Shown here one piece after another: positions 24,073 through 31,948 of a stretch of DNA of 64,000 bases. The position numbers and the translations under genes are program-made. Each line of letters starts with the position of its first letter. Positions within the stretch are counted from its first letter, which is position 1. This DNA is from a gamma proteobacterium symbiont of Ctena orbiculata. Lineage in GTDB: Bacteria; Pseudomonadota; Gammaproteobacteria; Chromatiales; Chromatiaceae. The DNA lies in NCBI GenBank assembly GCA_003058495.1, contig QBVC01000026.1, forward strand, positions 1 to 64,000. Direction: 5' to 3'. The notes beneath the pieces were generated by a model. It was not told the DNA's origin, did not search any database, and saw only the letters and a program-made list of their open reading frames with translations.

Positions 24073-26462
24073 CCATCCACGCCTTCTCCCACTGGTTGAA
24101 GAACATCGATAACCTGGTGTTCCGCTATCCCAAGATCTTTCTCGCGGTGATCGCGGCATTGACCCTCTTTTTCGCCTTCCAGGTGCCCAGGGTACAGATG
24201 TACTCCGACTTTGCCGACCTGCTGCCCCAGGAGCATGAGTACATCCAGCTGCACAACTCCATCCGCGACACTTTCGGCGGCGCCAACAACGTGGTGATGG
24301 CGGTGGTGGTGGATGAGGGGGATATCTTCACCCAGGATACCCTGGCCCGCATCCACCGCATCACCCAGGCGGTGGACAACGTCAGCGGGGTCAACCACAA
24401 TCTGTTGGCCAGCCTGACCCATCGCACCTCGCGCAAGGTCTGGCTCACCGATACCGGTGATGTCAACTCCCAGCCCTACTACGATCCGCTCAAGGCGCAG
24501 TGGTCGAGCGGGGAGCTGGACAGGCTGCGGGATGACGTGATGAGCAATCCCCGGGTCTTCGGCCTGCTGGTCTCTCCCGATCTGAAGGCGGCGCTGATCA
24601 AGGCCCAGTTCAACGAGGGACAGTTGAACTATGGTGAGATCTTCGATCAGCTGCAGCAGATCCGCGAGACGGAGATGGCATCCGGGGTGGCGATCTACGC
24701 CACCGGCCAGCCGATGCTCTGGGGCTGGGTCTACAGCTACCTCGACCAGCTGTTTCTGATCTTCACCACCACGGTGGGAATCATGCTGTTCCTGCTGATC
24801 ATCTACTTCCGCCGCGCCTACGGCATCCTGCTGCCCATGTTCGGCATCGCCATCTCCGCGATCTGGGGGCTGGGCATACTCTCGCTGCTCGACTACAACC
24901 TGGATCCCCTGACCCTGGTCATCCCCTTTCTGATCTCCGCCCGGGCGATGTCCCATGCCATCCAGCTGGTGCAGCGCTTCTACGGCGAGCTGGATGAGGC
25001 GGGCGACTCCCGGGAGGCGGCCCACCGCACCTTCGACTCGCTCTTCAGGCCCGGCAGCCTGGGTATAGTCTCGGATGCCATCGGCCTGTTGTTGATTGCC
25101 CTGGGTTCCGTGCCGATCAATGTGAAGCTGGGGATCTATGCCTCCCTGTGGGCGGTCTGCGTGGTCTTCACCGTGCTGATCGCCGTTCCGCTGATGCTCT
25201 CCCTGCTGCCGAAACCGCGAGCGGCGGCGAAGAGGCCCGCTGCCGAGGACGCGCTCTTCGGCCGGGTGGCGGCGCTGGTGGCCAACAGGCAGGGCGGGAT
25301 GGTGGTGCTGGGCGTCGCCGCGGTGATCCTGCTCCTGGGCGCCCAGCTCAGCAGCCGGGTGCAGATCGGCGAGTCGGAGCCCGGCTCCCCCATCCTCTAT
25401 CTGGACCACGACTACAATGTCTCCTCCAAGGTGATCAACGAACGCTTTCCCGGTTCCGAGGAGCTCTATATCGTGGCGAGGACGGATGAGAACGGAGGCA
25501 TGAAGCGACCGGATGTGCTGCAGGCCATCGAGGCCTTTCAGAATCACATGTTGCTTGACCCGGAACTGGGCGGCACCAAGGCCGTCCCCGATCTGGTGAA
25601 GCAGGTGAACCGCATCTTCCACTCCGACGATCCGCGCTGGGCGATCATCCCCGATACCGAGGCCTACGTGGGCGGGCTGATGTTCGCCTATATGGCCTCC
25701 AGCCCGGTGCCGGGCGCGCTCAAGGAGTTCGTCGACACCGACGACCGGGTGGCCAATATCGTCTTTTTCTACAAGGACCATCAGGCAAAGACCATTCGCC
25801 GCGCGATCCACCGCGCCAAGCAGTGGATCAACGATCCCGCAAACCGGGTGGAGGGTCTGCACATTGAGCTCGCCGGCGGACTGGTGGGGGTCACCGCGGC
25901 CATGAACGAGTCGGCCTACGAGAGCAACATGCTGATCATTCCCCTGGTACTGGCCCTGATCTTCGTCTTTGTCACCTGGTTCTATATGAGCCTGCACGCG
26001 GGCTTTATCATGTTCCTGGCGATGATGTTCTGTACCGTCTCCACCTACGCCTACATGGGATTGGCGGCGATCGGCATCAATGTCAATACGGTCCCGATCA
26101 TCGCGGTGGGGATAGGCGTCGGCATCGACTACTCCATCTACATCATGGACCGCATACGCGAAGAGACGGCGAAGGCCTCCGGCGATCTGCAGCATGCCGT
26201 GCTGCGCGCCATCGCCACCACCGGCAAGGCGATCGGCTTTACCGCCGCCTGCCTGATCGGCGGCGTCATCATGTGGGTCTTCCTCTCCGATCTCCGCTTC
26301 CAGGCGGATGCCGCCCTGCTGCTGGTGGTGATGTTGATCCTCAACGCCCTGGCGGCGATGTTCATCGTTCCGTCCTGGGTGATGATTTTCCGTCCCAACT
26401 TCATCGGCAGCGCCCACTACGACGAAGATGGCGTGCTCTACGCCGAGAAGGCCACGGCATGA
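24069..26462 (+). CDS. RND superfamily (MMPL-type) exporter
   Basis: 797 residues with duplicated architecture: one N-terminal helix (~22-41), a large periplasmic domain, five helices (~232-375), then a single helix (~415-432), a second periplasmic domain and five more helices (~615-780). This is the hopanoid/sterol-type RND layout rather than AcrB. The charged second half signature GVGIGVGIDYSIYIMDRIREE carries the Asp expected in proton relay. Its overlap with the lipoprotein gene (ATGA) indicates coupled expression. A lipid or hydrophobic substrate moving through the envelope is likely by family; the actual cargo is unknown. Confidence 0.88.
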   Translation: MTIHAFSHWLKNIDNLVFRYPKIFLAVIAALTLFFAFQVPRVQMYSDFADLLPQEHEYIQLHNSIRDTFGGANNVVMAVVVDEGDIFTQDTLARIHRITQAVDNVSGVNHNLLASLTHRTSRKVWLTDTGDVNSQPYYDPLKAQWSSGELDRLRDDVMSNPRVFGLLVSPDLKAALIKAQFNEGQLNYGEIFDQLQQIRETEMASGVAIYATGQPMLWGWVYSYLDQLFLIFTTTVGIMLFLLIIYFRRAYGILLPMFGIAISAIWGLGILSLLDYNLDPLTLVIPFLISARAMSHAIQLVQRFYGELDEAGDSREAAHRTFDSLFRPGSLGIVSDAIGLLLIALGSVPINVKLGIYASLWAVCVVFTVLIAVPLMLSLLPKPRAAAKRPAAEDALFGRVAALVANRQGGMVVLGVAAVILLLGAQLSSRVQIGESEPGSPILYLDHDYNVSSKVINERFPGSEELYIVARTDENGGMKRPDVLQAIEAFQNHMLLDPELGGTKAVPDLVKQVNRIFHSDDPRWAIIPDTEAYVGGLMFAYMASSPVPGALKEFVDTDDRVANIVFFYKDHQAKTIRRAIHRAKQWINDPANRVEGLHIELAGGLVGVTAAMNESAYESNMLIIPLVLALIFVFVTWFYMSLHAGFIMFLAMMFCTVSTYAYMGLAAIGINVNTVPIIAVGIGVGIDYSIYIMDRIREETAKASGDLQHAVLRAIATTGKAIGFTAACLIGGVIMWVFLSDLRFQADAALLLVVMLILNALAAMFIVPSWVMIFRPNFIGSAHYDEDGVLYAEKATA

Positions 26463-26498
26463 ACTGAACAGCTCCAACTCCATCGATCCCTCGTTAAC

Positions 26499-26527
26499 GG
26501 CCGGCATTCAGTTCCGGCCTTTTTTTT
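26499..26527 (+). terminator. Rho-independent terminator after the RND gene
   Basis: GGCCGG and CCGGCC form the stem around a 9-nt loop, followed by eight T residues. It closes the transcript that may run from dmpP through dmpH and the RND gene. Confidence 0.9.
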
Positions 26528-26536
26528 GCCCGGTAT

Positions 26537-26602
26537 AATTATCGATATAATCATTAATTACCATTTGATAAAGTAAATTATCGATATTTTTACTATATCG
26601 GT
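26537..26602. promoter_or_regulatory. ATCGAT palindromes upstream of the porin operon
   Basis: AATTATCGATAT occurs at 26537-26548 and again at 26576-26587, followed by the degenerate TATATCGGTAA near 26597. The second copy includes TTATCGATATTTT, identical to the 13-mer at 15439-15451 before dmpP. ATTTGATAAA (26563-26572) is the reverse complement of a sequence in the dmpK upstream region. These are candidate sites for the GntR regulator and for DmpR, respectively. Confidence 0.6.
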
Positions 26603-26655
26603 AACCCCGCCCCTGATCCCTTATAAAATTTCTTTTCTTTCAATATGTTAGAAGT

Positions 26656-26671
26656 TGGCATGCCAGCTGCA
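26656..26671 (+). promoter_or_regulatory. Sigma-54 promoter of the porin-DUF1329 operon
   Basis: TGGCAT, five bases, CTGCA, with GG and GC 10 bp apart. It is 48 bp before the porin start and has the same CTGC form of the -12 box as the dmpK promoter. Confidence 0.8.
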
Positions 26672-26719
26672 TAGCGGCTTATGCACAGATGAAAATTTAC
26701 CTTGTCGGAGGAGGCTGGG

Positions 26720-28648
26720 ATGTTCCTAGAGAGTAACAAACAACAACCGGGGAGGACGCATCCGGTCAATCAGGCAGCCCTGCTGCCTGTCGTCATCGCT
26801 GCCTGTCTGGGCAGTGGCCAGGCAGCGGCCTACACCTCGGAGGACGGCTCGCTGCAGGTCAATGGATTTGTCGAAAACGCGACCTATGCGCGCCGCCACG
26901 TGGGTCTGAGCAAGATGCGCAATACGGTTCAGATCGAGGGTTCCAAAGACTACGGGGCCAAGGGATCGTTCTCCAGTGTCACTTTCGTCGGTACCTTTCG
27001 TGCGACCTACGATGCGGTCTACGACCTCAATGACGATCAGTTCGGCAGCGAGGCCGGGGGCGATATCGGCATGGAATCGGTCGGTGGCGCGGGAACGACC
27101 CCCTGGGGCGCCTCGGATGTCACCACAGGGACATTGGGCTTCGGTTTCGACACCGCTCAGAATCCGAACGAGGGTCTCGATAACCTGGGCAGCGCGCTGC
27201 ACGACACCGAGGGCGGCGTCGGCATGGGCGTTCCGGTACGACCCTGCGACGTCGACTCCAGGGGCTGTATCGATGACTATCTCGATTTCGACGAGAGCGA
27301 CCTGAAGTATCCCGAATTCAACGACCGTCTCGACTTTTTGCGCGAGGCCTATCTCGACGCCACCATGCCCACCGAGAGCGGCGCCACCTGGAACTTCCGT
27401 CTCGGTCGTCAGCAGGTGGTGTGGGGTCGCACCGATCTGTTCCGGGTACTCGATGTGATCAATCCCGTCGACTACTCCAGGCACAATATCTATGACGAAC
27501 TCGAGGATATCCGCATCCCGATGTGGATGGCGACCGGTGAGTACCGCATGGGCGCCACCGAGACCTTCGACGACCTGAATATGCAGTTTGTCTGGAACTT
27601 CGACAAGTTCCGGCCGAGCAGTCTGGGGCAGGGGGGAACCCCCTATGCGATTCTCGATGCCGGCAGCTTCTTCCGCGCCATGAAGAACTGTTGGGACAAC
27701 GGCTGTTCGGTGGCGAATTTTGCCGGCGGCGCCCTCTCCACCGATTTCCCGGCCCACGTTATCGGCATCCGGGATGTCCACCTGCCGGACTGGTCGCTCA
27801 GCAACTCCCAGTTCGGGATCAAGCTGGAGGGCGACTACCAGGGATTGGGCTTTTCCGTCAACGCCCTGACCTATCGTTCCCAGCTGCCCTCCCTGCGCGG
27901 CGTGGTGGATACCGCGGACAACCCCTTCACCACCGCGATCGAGTCCCAGAGCTACGACTACCTGATCGCCTTCGATATGCACTTCCCCCGGGTCAACCTG
28001 TTCGGCGGCTCCCTCGACTTCTACGTGGATGACATCAAGTCGGTGTTTCGCGTCGAGGCGGCCTATACCCAGGGTGAAGAGTTCGCCAATACCCTTGAGC
28101 CCGAGCTCTATTCCGAGTCCGATGTGTTTCGTTATGTCATCGGCTGGGACCGTCCCACCTTCATCCCCTTGCTCAACGAGCGTCGCGCCTTTCTGCTCTC
28201 GGCCCAGCTGTTCGGCGAATACCTGGTCGACCATGAGCGGGAGACGGTCAACGGCATCGAGGCGGGCATCCCCAACTGGGAGATCAACCATGTGGGCACC
28301 CTGCTGATCAAGGGCTGGTACAAGAACGACAGGGTAAGCCCGCAGGTGATCATGGCGCATGACTTCAAGGCCCATGCCAGTGTCATCGCGCCTTCAGTCG
28401 ATTGGCTGATCAGCGACAATCTGCGCTTGACCGTCGGTGCCAATGTCAAGGTAGGCGATGGCGCCCAGGAGTTCGACGATTGTCGCGCCTGTAACCCCTT
28501 TCCCCCGTTTACCGGCGCCGGCGCACCGGGTGATCTCGCGCTGCGTAATCTGGCGGGATTCGAGCCCCTTGGCCGATTCCGTTCCGGACCCATCGGCATG
28601 GCCCAGGCCGAGGACGAGTTCCAGGTCACCCTGCGTTATCGCTTCTAA
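26720..28648 (+). CDS. DUF1302 family outer-membrane beta-barrel protein
   Basis: 642 residues; GGAGGAGG is placed well before this ATG. A signal peptide (~1-37, ending AAA) leads into an all-beta sequence with alternating hydrophobic and aromatic residues and a C-terminal strand ending in RYRF, the usual BAM recognition end. Six cysteines fall in three close pairs in the mature protein: 176/183, 324/329 and 588/591. DUF1302 proteins are porin-like and repeatedly found with DUF1329 and RND/Ycf48 genes in degraders of aromatics, steroids and other hydrophobic compounds. It probably lets a hydrophobic substrate cross, or deposits a product at, the outer membrane. Confidence 0.85.
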   Translation: MFLESNKQQPGRTHPVNQAALLPVVIAACLGSGQAAAYTSEDGSLQVNGFVENATYARRHVGLSKMRNTVQIEGSKDYGAKGSFSSVTFVGTFRATYDAVYDLNDDQFGSEAGGDIGMESVGGAGTTPWGASDVTTGTLGFGFDTAQNPNEGLDNLGSALHDTEGGVGMGVPVRPCDVDSRGCIDDYLDFDESDLKYPEFNDRLDFLREAYLDATMPTESGATWNFRLGRQQVVWGRTDLFRVLDVINPVDYSRHNIYDELEDIRIPMWMATGEYRMGATETFDDLNMQFVWNFDKFRPSSLGQGGTPYAILDAGSFFRAMKNCWDNGCSVANFAGGALSTDFPAHVIGIRDVHLPDWSLSNSQFGIKLEGDYQGLGFSVNALTYRSQLPSLRGVVDTADNPFTTAIESQSYDYLIAFDMHFPRVNLFGGSLDFYVDDIKSVFRVEAAYTQGEEFANTLEPELYSESDVFRYVIGWDRPTFIPLLNERRAFLLSAQLFGEYLVDHERETVNGIEAGIPNWEINHVGTLLIKGWYKNDRVSPQVIMAHDFKAHASVIAPSVDWLISDNLRLTVGANVKVGDGAQEFDDCRACNPFPPFTGAGAPGDLALRNLAGFEPLGRFRSGPIGMAQAEDEFQVTLRYRF

Positions 28649-28671
28649 GTCATTCAATGGAGGTTTTTACA

Positions 28672-29982
28672 ATGCGTTTGCTTAATCCAACGCTGGTGGC
28701 GGGACTTGTCATTGCCGCCTCGCTGCCTGTCCAGGCCGCAACCAATGAAGCTGTGGATAGCAGTTTCTATCCCTACAAAGACGGTGTGCCCAGCTACGAG
28801 GGCCTGCAGGTCGGCATGGTGATCGATCAATCCAACGTGGACCAATTCAAGGCTGTCATCGACCCCGCCATGACTGAGTTCATCAGCCAGGGATGGACCA
28901 AGATCACGGTGGGCGAGACCACCTCGTTCGATCTGCATCCCAACTATGTACAGGCGACCCGGGATGGCCTGGGCAAGGTAAAGCTCGGCGAGAAGTCGGG
29001 TGAGATAGAGGGCTTTATCGCCGGACGTCCCTTTCCCGAGGAGCCGTCAACGGACGATCCCCGTGCGGGAGAAAAACTCGCCTGGAACTATAAGTACGGC
29101 TACAACTGGGGCGACAATGCCGCCATCTATCCCTTCTACTGGAAGTACAAGGATATGAACTCCGGCAAGCTGGAGCGGACCATCAAGTTCAACTTCCACT
29201 TCCTCAACTACATGCATCGTGTCAATCAGGACCCCCTGCCCGAGATCACGCCGAACCCATCCAAGCTGTTCCGTGCGATCTACGTCCAGGCCTTGGAGCC
29301 CTTTGACGTCAAGGACACCCAGCTCCTGATCCACCGCTACGAGAATGATCTCAAGCGTGACAGCGCCTGGCTCTATCTCGGTTTCCAGCGCCGGGTGCGT
29401 CGCCTCGCCTCCGGTCAGGTGACCGATGCCTTTCTCGGTTCCGATGTCATGATCGAGGACTTCGAAGGCTACAACGGCCGCATCAACGATATGGAGTGGA
29501 CCTTCAAAGGCAGCAGGAACATCCTCGTGCCGTTCTACAATCACAATGGGCTGAAACTCTCCGAAGAGCACAAGGAGTCGGACGGCTACCAGTTCGTTGA
29601 GATGGGCGACAAGGGTAACTGCTTCCCGCAGATCACATGGCAGTTGCGCAAGGTCTATGAGCTGGAGAACAAGCCGAAGGATCCGAACCACCCGATCAGC
29701 AAGCGCGTTCACTACATCGATGCGCAGACCTTCACCATCCCCCGTACCCTGACCTACGACCGCAAGGGGGATCTGTGGAAGAGTTGGCAGATCGGTCAGG
29801 CGCATCCCGACCACCACCTGCCGAACAACAAGGGCACCGGGGTGGCGATCGATGACTCCTTCACCATGATCGATGTGCAGGCGATGCACTGCACCACGGG
29901 CCAGTTCAAGGGGCAGGTCGATCCCAAGCTGAATCCGGCCAATAAGTTTACCGTGCAGAACCTCAGAGCATCCGGTCGTTGA
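28672..29982 (+). CDS. DUF1329 periplasmic protein (LolA/LolB-like fold family)
   Basis: 436 residues from MRLLNPTL, after GGAGG. A signal peptide ends at ~QAA (residue 23). No lipobox, so it is soluble in the periplasm. DUF1329 is annotated as an outer-membrane lipoprotein-sorting-like family, implying a half-barrel with a hydrophobic groove. Two cysteines lie far apart (NCFPQ ~318 and MHCTTG ~410). It is 23 bp from the porin gene and shares its sigma-54 promoter; a strong terminator follows. A role as periplasmic shuttle between the RND protein and the barrel is inference. Confidence 0.85.
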   Translation: MRLLNPTLVAGLVIAASLPVQAATNEAVDSSFYPYKDGVPSYEGLQVGMVIDQSNVDQFKAVIDPAMTEFISQGWTKITVGETTSFDLHPNYVQATRDGLGKVKLGEKSGEIEGFIAGRPFPEEPSTDDPRAGEKLAWNYKYGYNWGDNAAIYPFYWKYKDMNSGKLERTIKFNFHFLNYMHRVNQDPLPEITPNPSKLFRAIYVQALEPFDVKDTQLLIHRYENDLKRDSAWLYLGFQRRVRRLASGQVTDAFLGSDVMIEDFEGYNGRINDMEWTFKGSRNILVPFYNHNGLKLSEEHKESDGYQFVEMGDKGNCFPQITWQLRKVYELENKPKDPNHPISKRVHYIDAQTFTIPRTLTYDRKGDLWKSWQIGQAHPDHHLPNNKGTGVAIDDSFTMIDVQAMHCTTGQFKGQVDPKLNPANKFTVQNLRASGR

Positions 29983-29992
29983 TACCCTGCCT

Positions 29993-30021
29993 TGCCTGGC
30001 GCCCCAGCGCCAGGCATTTTT
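29993..30021 (+). terminator. Strong rho-independent terminator after DUF1329 gene
   Basis: TGCCTGGCGC and GCGCCAGGCA form a perfect 10-bp stem around CCCA, followed by TTTTT. Confidence 0.93.
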
Positions 30022-30044
30022 ATCCCTGACCGAGGGCGTGCAGC

Positions 30045-30641
30045 ATGAACCCCGATTCAGCCGATCTCTTTCTCTATTTCAACTTCCGCAGTCCCTATTG
30101 CTATCTGGCAAGCAAAACCATGTGGCGGATCTTCGACGATTATCACGTGAATCTTGTATGGCGTCCGTTGGGCGGCTGGAACGGGCGCTCGCCGCCGGAC
30201 CTGGCCGCGAAAAAACTCCCCATTGCCCGCCAGGATATGGCGCGCTTCGCCAGACGCCTGGGAATCCCCGTCAATCCACCGCCCAAATCCACCGATCCCA
30301 CGCTGGCGGGTGCGGGTTCGCTGCTGGCGGAGGAGAAGGGCCTGCTGCGCCCCTACATTGTCGAGGTGATGCGCAAGGAGTGGGCCGAGGGTCGGGATAT
30401 CGGCCTGCTCGACGTGCTGCTCGATGTCGGCAGCGCAATCGGCCTGGACAGGGATGAGCTGGCCGCTGCGGCCGAGGATCCGGCACGCCAGGCGGTATTG
30501 ACGGATAACTGGAATGAGGCAGAGGCGAAGGGGGCCATCGGGGTGCCGACGTTCATTTGCGAAGATGAGATCTTCTGGGGCCAGGATCGCATCGATTTTG
30601 TCATGGAATACCTGCAGGAGAGGAGACTGTCACGTCTATGA
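30045..30641 (+). CDS. 2-Hydroxychromene-2-carboxylate isomerase-like / DsbA-fold protein
   Basis: 198 residues of the thioredoxin-fold HCCA isomerase/GST-kappa family. The N-terminal YFNFRSPYCYLA carries the active Ser17 in place of the DsbA cysteine, and GAIGVPTF holds the cis-proline. No signal peptide, so cytoplasmic. Enzymes of this type isomerise naphthalene-pathway intermediates with glutathione. It overlaps the GST gene by 4 bp (ATGA). It starts 23 bp after the terminator and has no clear promoter of its own. The true substrate may be a different aromatic or a glutathione conjugate. Confidence 0.85.
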   Translation: MNPDSADLFLYFNFRSPYCYLASKTMWRIFDDYHVNLVWRPLGGWNGRSPPDLAAKKLPIARQDMARFARRLGIPVNPPPKSTDPTLAGAGSLLAEEKGLLRPYIVEVMRKEWAEGRDIGLLDVLLDVGSAIGLDRDELAAAAEDPARQAVLTDNWNEAEAKGAIGVPTFICEDEIFWGQDRIDFVMEYLQERRLSRL

Positions 30642-31282
30642 GCGGGGAGGTAAGGCTCTATGACAAGGCAGAGTGCCCCTTCTGCTGGCGCGTACGCATG
30701 GCGCTGCACCGCTGCGGCGTGGCGTTTCGGCGTCTTCGTCATGACGACCCGGCACATCAGCAGAAGTGGCGGCAGTTGACGCCGGGTAACACGGTGCCGG
30801 TGCTGATGATCGACGGGATCGTCATCACCGAGTCCGCGGTCATGCTCGAATACCTGAATGATCGATATGGTAAGCTGCTGCCTGCCTCCGCGAGGGAGCG
30901 CGCCCTGGCCCGCGGGCTTGCCCACTATGCCGATGCACAGATCGGGAGTGCGGTCCGCAAGCTGGTATTCGAGCGCCGGCAGCGTGAACCGAAGGCCTGG
31001 GATCAGGGCGTCATCGCAAAGGCCATGGAGGAGTGGCATCAGGCCCTGCCGAGGATGGAGCGTGCGCTGACCGATTCGCGCTATTTCGTCGCGGACGCCG
31101 GGATGCCGGATTATGTACTGGCGAGTCGATTCGGTCTCGCCCTGGCTTACGGCATGCCGCCGCCGCAGACACCGCTGCTCATTGACTGGTTCGGCAGGAT
31201 GGCCGGGCGCAGCGAGTTCCTGGAAACCTCACCCGGGGTGGTGAGGGCTGCGCTGGACAGGGGTTGGCAGGTTTTCACCTAG
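30638..31282 (+). CDS. Glutathione S-transferase family protein
   Basis: 214 residues. The N-terminal thioredoxin-like domain has a glutaredoxin-like ECPFCWRVR (Cys ~13 and 16), the cis-proline in NTVPVLMIDG and the glutathione-binding ITESAVMLEYL. A helical C-terminal domain follows. The CPFC pair is typical of omega/lambda-like or SspA-like GSTs that reduce or thioltransfer rather than conjugate. Coupled to the HCCA-isomerase-like gene by an ATGA overlap. Confidence 0.87.
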   Translation: MSGEVRLYDKAECPFCWRVRMALHRCGVAFRRLRHDDPAHQQKWRQLTPGNTVPVLMIDGIVITESAVMLEYLNDRYGKLLPASARERALARGLAHYADAQIGSAVRKLVFERRQREPKAWDQGVIAKAMEEWHQALPRMERALTDSRYFVADAGMPDYVLASRFGLALAYGMPPPQTPLLIDWFGRMAGRSEFLETSPGVVRAALDRGWQVFT

Positions 31283-31294
31283 AGGATTAGAGTG

Positions 31295-31855
31295 ATGGAA
31301 AAATCCACAGATCCACCCGTGACCGTGCTCGTCACCCGGCGCCCCAAGGCGGGCAAGGAAGAGGCATTCGAGGACTATCTTACGGGCATAACCCAGGCTG
31401 CGCTACAGCACCAGGGCCACCTGGGGACAAACATCTTCCGCCCGGCAAAACCGGGCGGTGATTACCGCATCATCTTCAAGTTCGATCGGCGCAGCAATCT
31501 TGAGCGCTGGGAGGGCTCGGCGGAACGGGAGGAGTGGCGCGCCATTGCCGAAGAGGTCAGCGAGCCGAGACGGGTCGAGACCATCTCCGGTCTCGAGGCC
31601 TGGTTTACCCTGCCGTCCTGTGCGCTGAACGTGCATCCGCCAAAATATAAAATGGCCCTGGTTGTCTGGATGGGGGTGTTCAGCCTGGTGACCCTGCTGA
31701 GCAGCCTGCTTGCCCCATTGATCTCCGGATGGCCCAGCCTGCTGCAGACGTTTCTCCTCACCGCACTGGTGGTTGTCTGCCTGACCTATGCGGTAATGCC
31801 GCTCTTGACCCGGCTCTTCTCGAGCTGGCTCTACGCAGACAGGGATCAGGGGTGA
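31295..31855 (+). CDS. ABM-domain protein with two C-terminal membrane helices
   Basis: 186 residues (ATG used; a GTG one codon earlier overlaps it). The N-terminal ~100 residues form an antibiotic-biosynthesis-monooxygenase-type dimeric alpha/beta barrel (VTVLVTRRPKAGKEEAFEDYL, GHLGTNIFRP). Two hydrophobic helices follow at ~123-145 and ~150-172. This fusion is a recurrent family of unknown function. It follows the GST gene by 12 bp on the same strand and converges on the second RND gene. Confidence 0.8.
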   Translation: MEKSTDPPVTVLVTRRPKAGKEEAFEDYLTGITQAALQHQGHLGTNIFRPAKPGGDYRIIFKFDRRSNLERWEGSAEREEWRAIAEEVSEPRRVETISGLEAWFTLPSCALNVHPPKYKMALVVWMGVFSLVTLLSSLLAPLISGWPSLLQTFLLTALVVVCLTYAVMPLLTRLFSSWLYADRDQG

Positions 31856-31948
31856 ACCGGTCCCTGCGGCGGATCCAGCGGCGATACGACGCTATCGCTG
31901 TTGCTGGAAAGTAGGGCCTGTCGCTGCCGGGGATCGAGACCTGTTCGA

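Noticed and set aside
24036-26507. An 823-codon leftward frame opposite the RND gene
   Set aside because: His/Asp/Gln-rich translation typical of an antisense shadow in GC-rich DNA; the RND frame is clearly real.
31913-31925. TAGGGCCTGTCG resembling the MITE end
   Set aside because: Only about nine bases match the end at 5285 and there is no inverted partner or CTAG pair.
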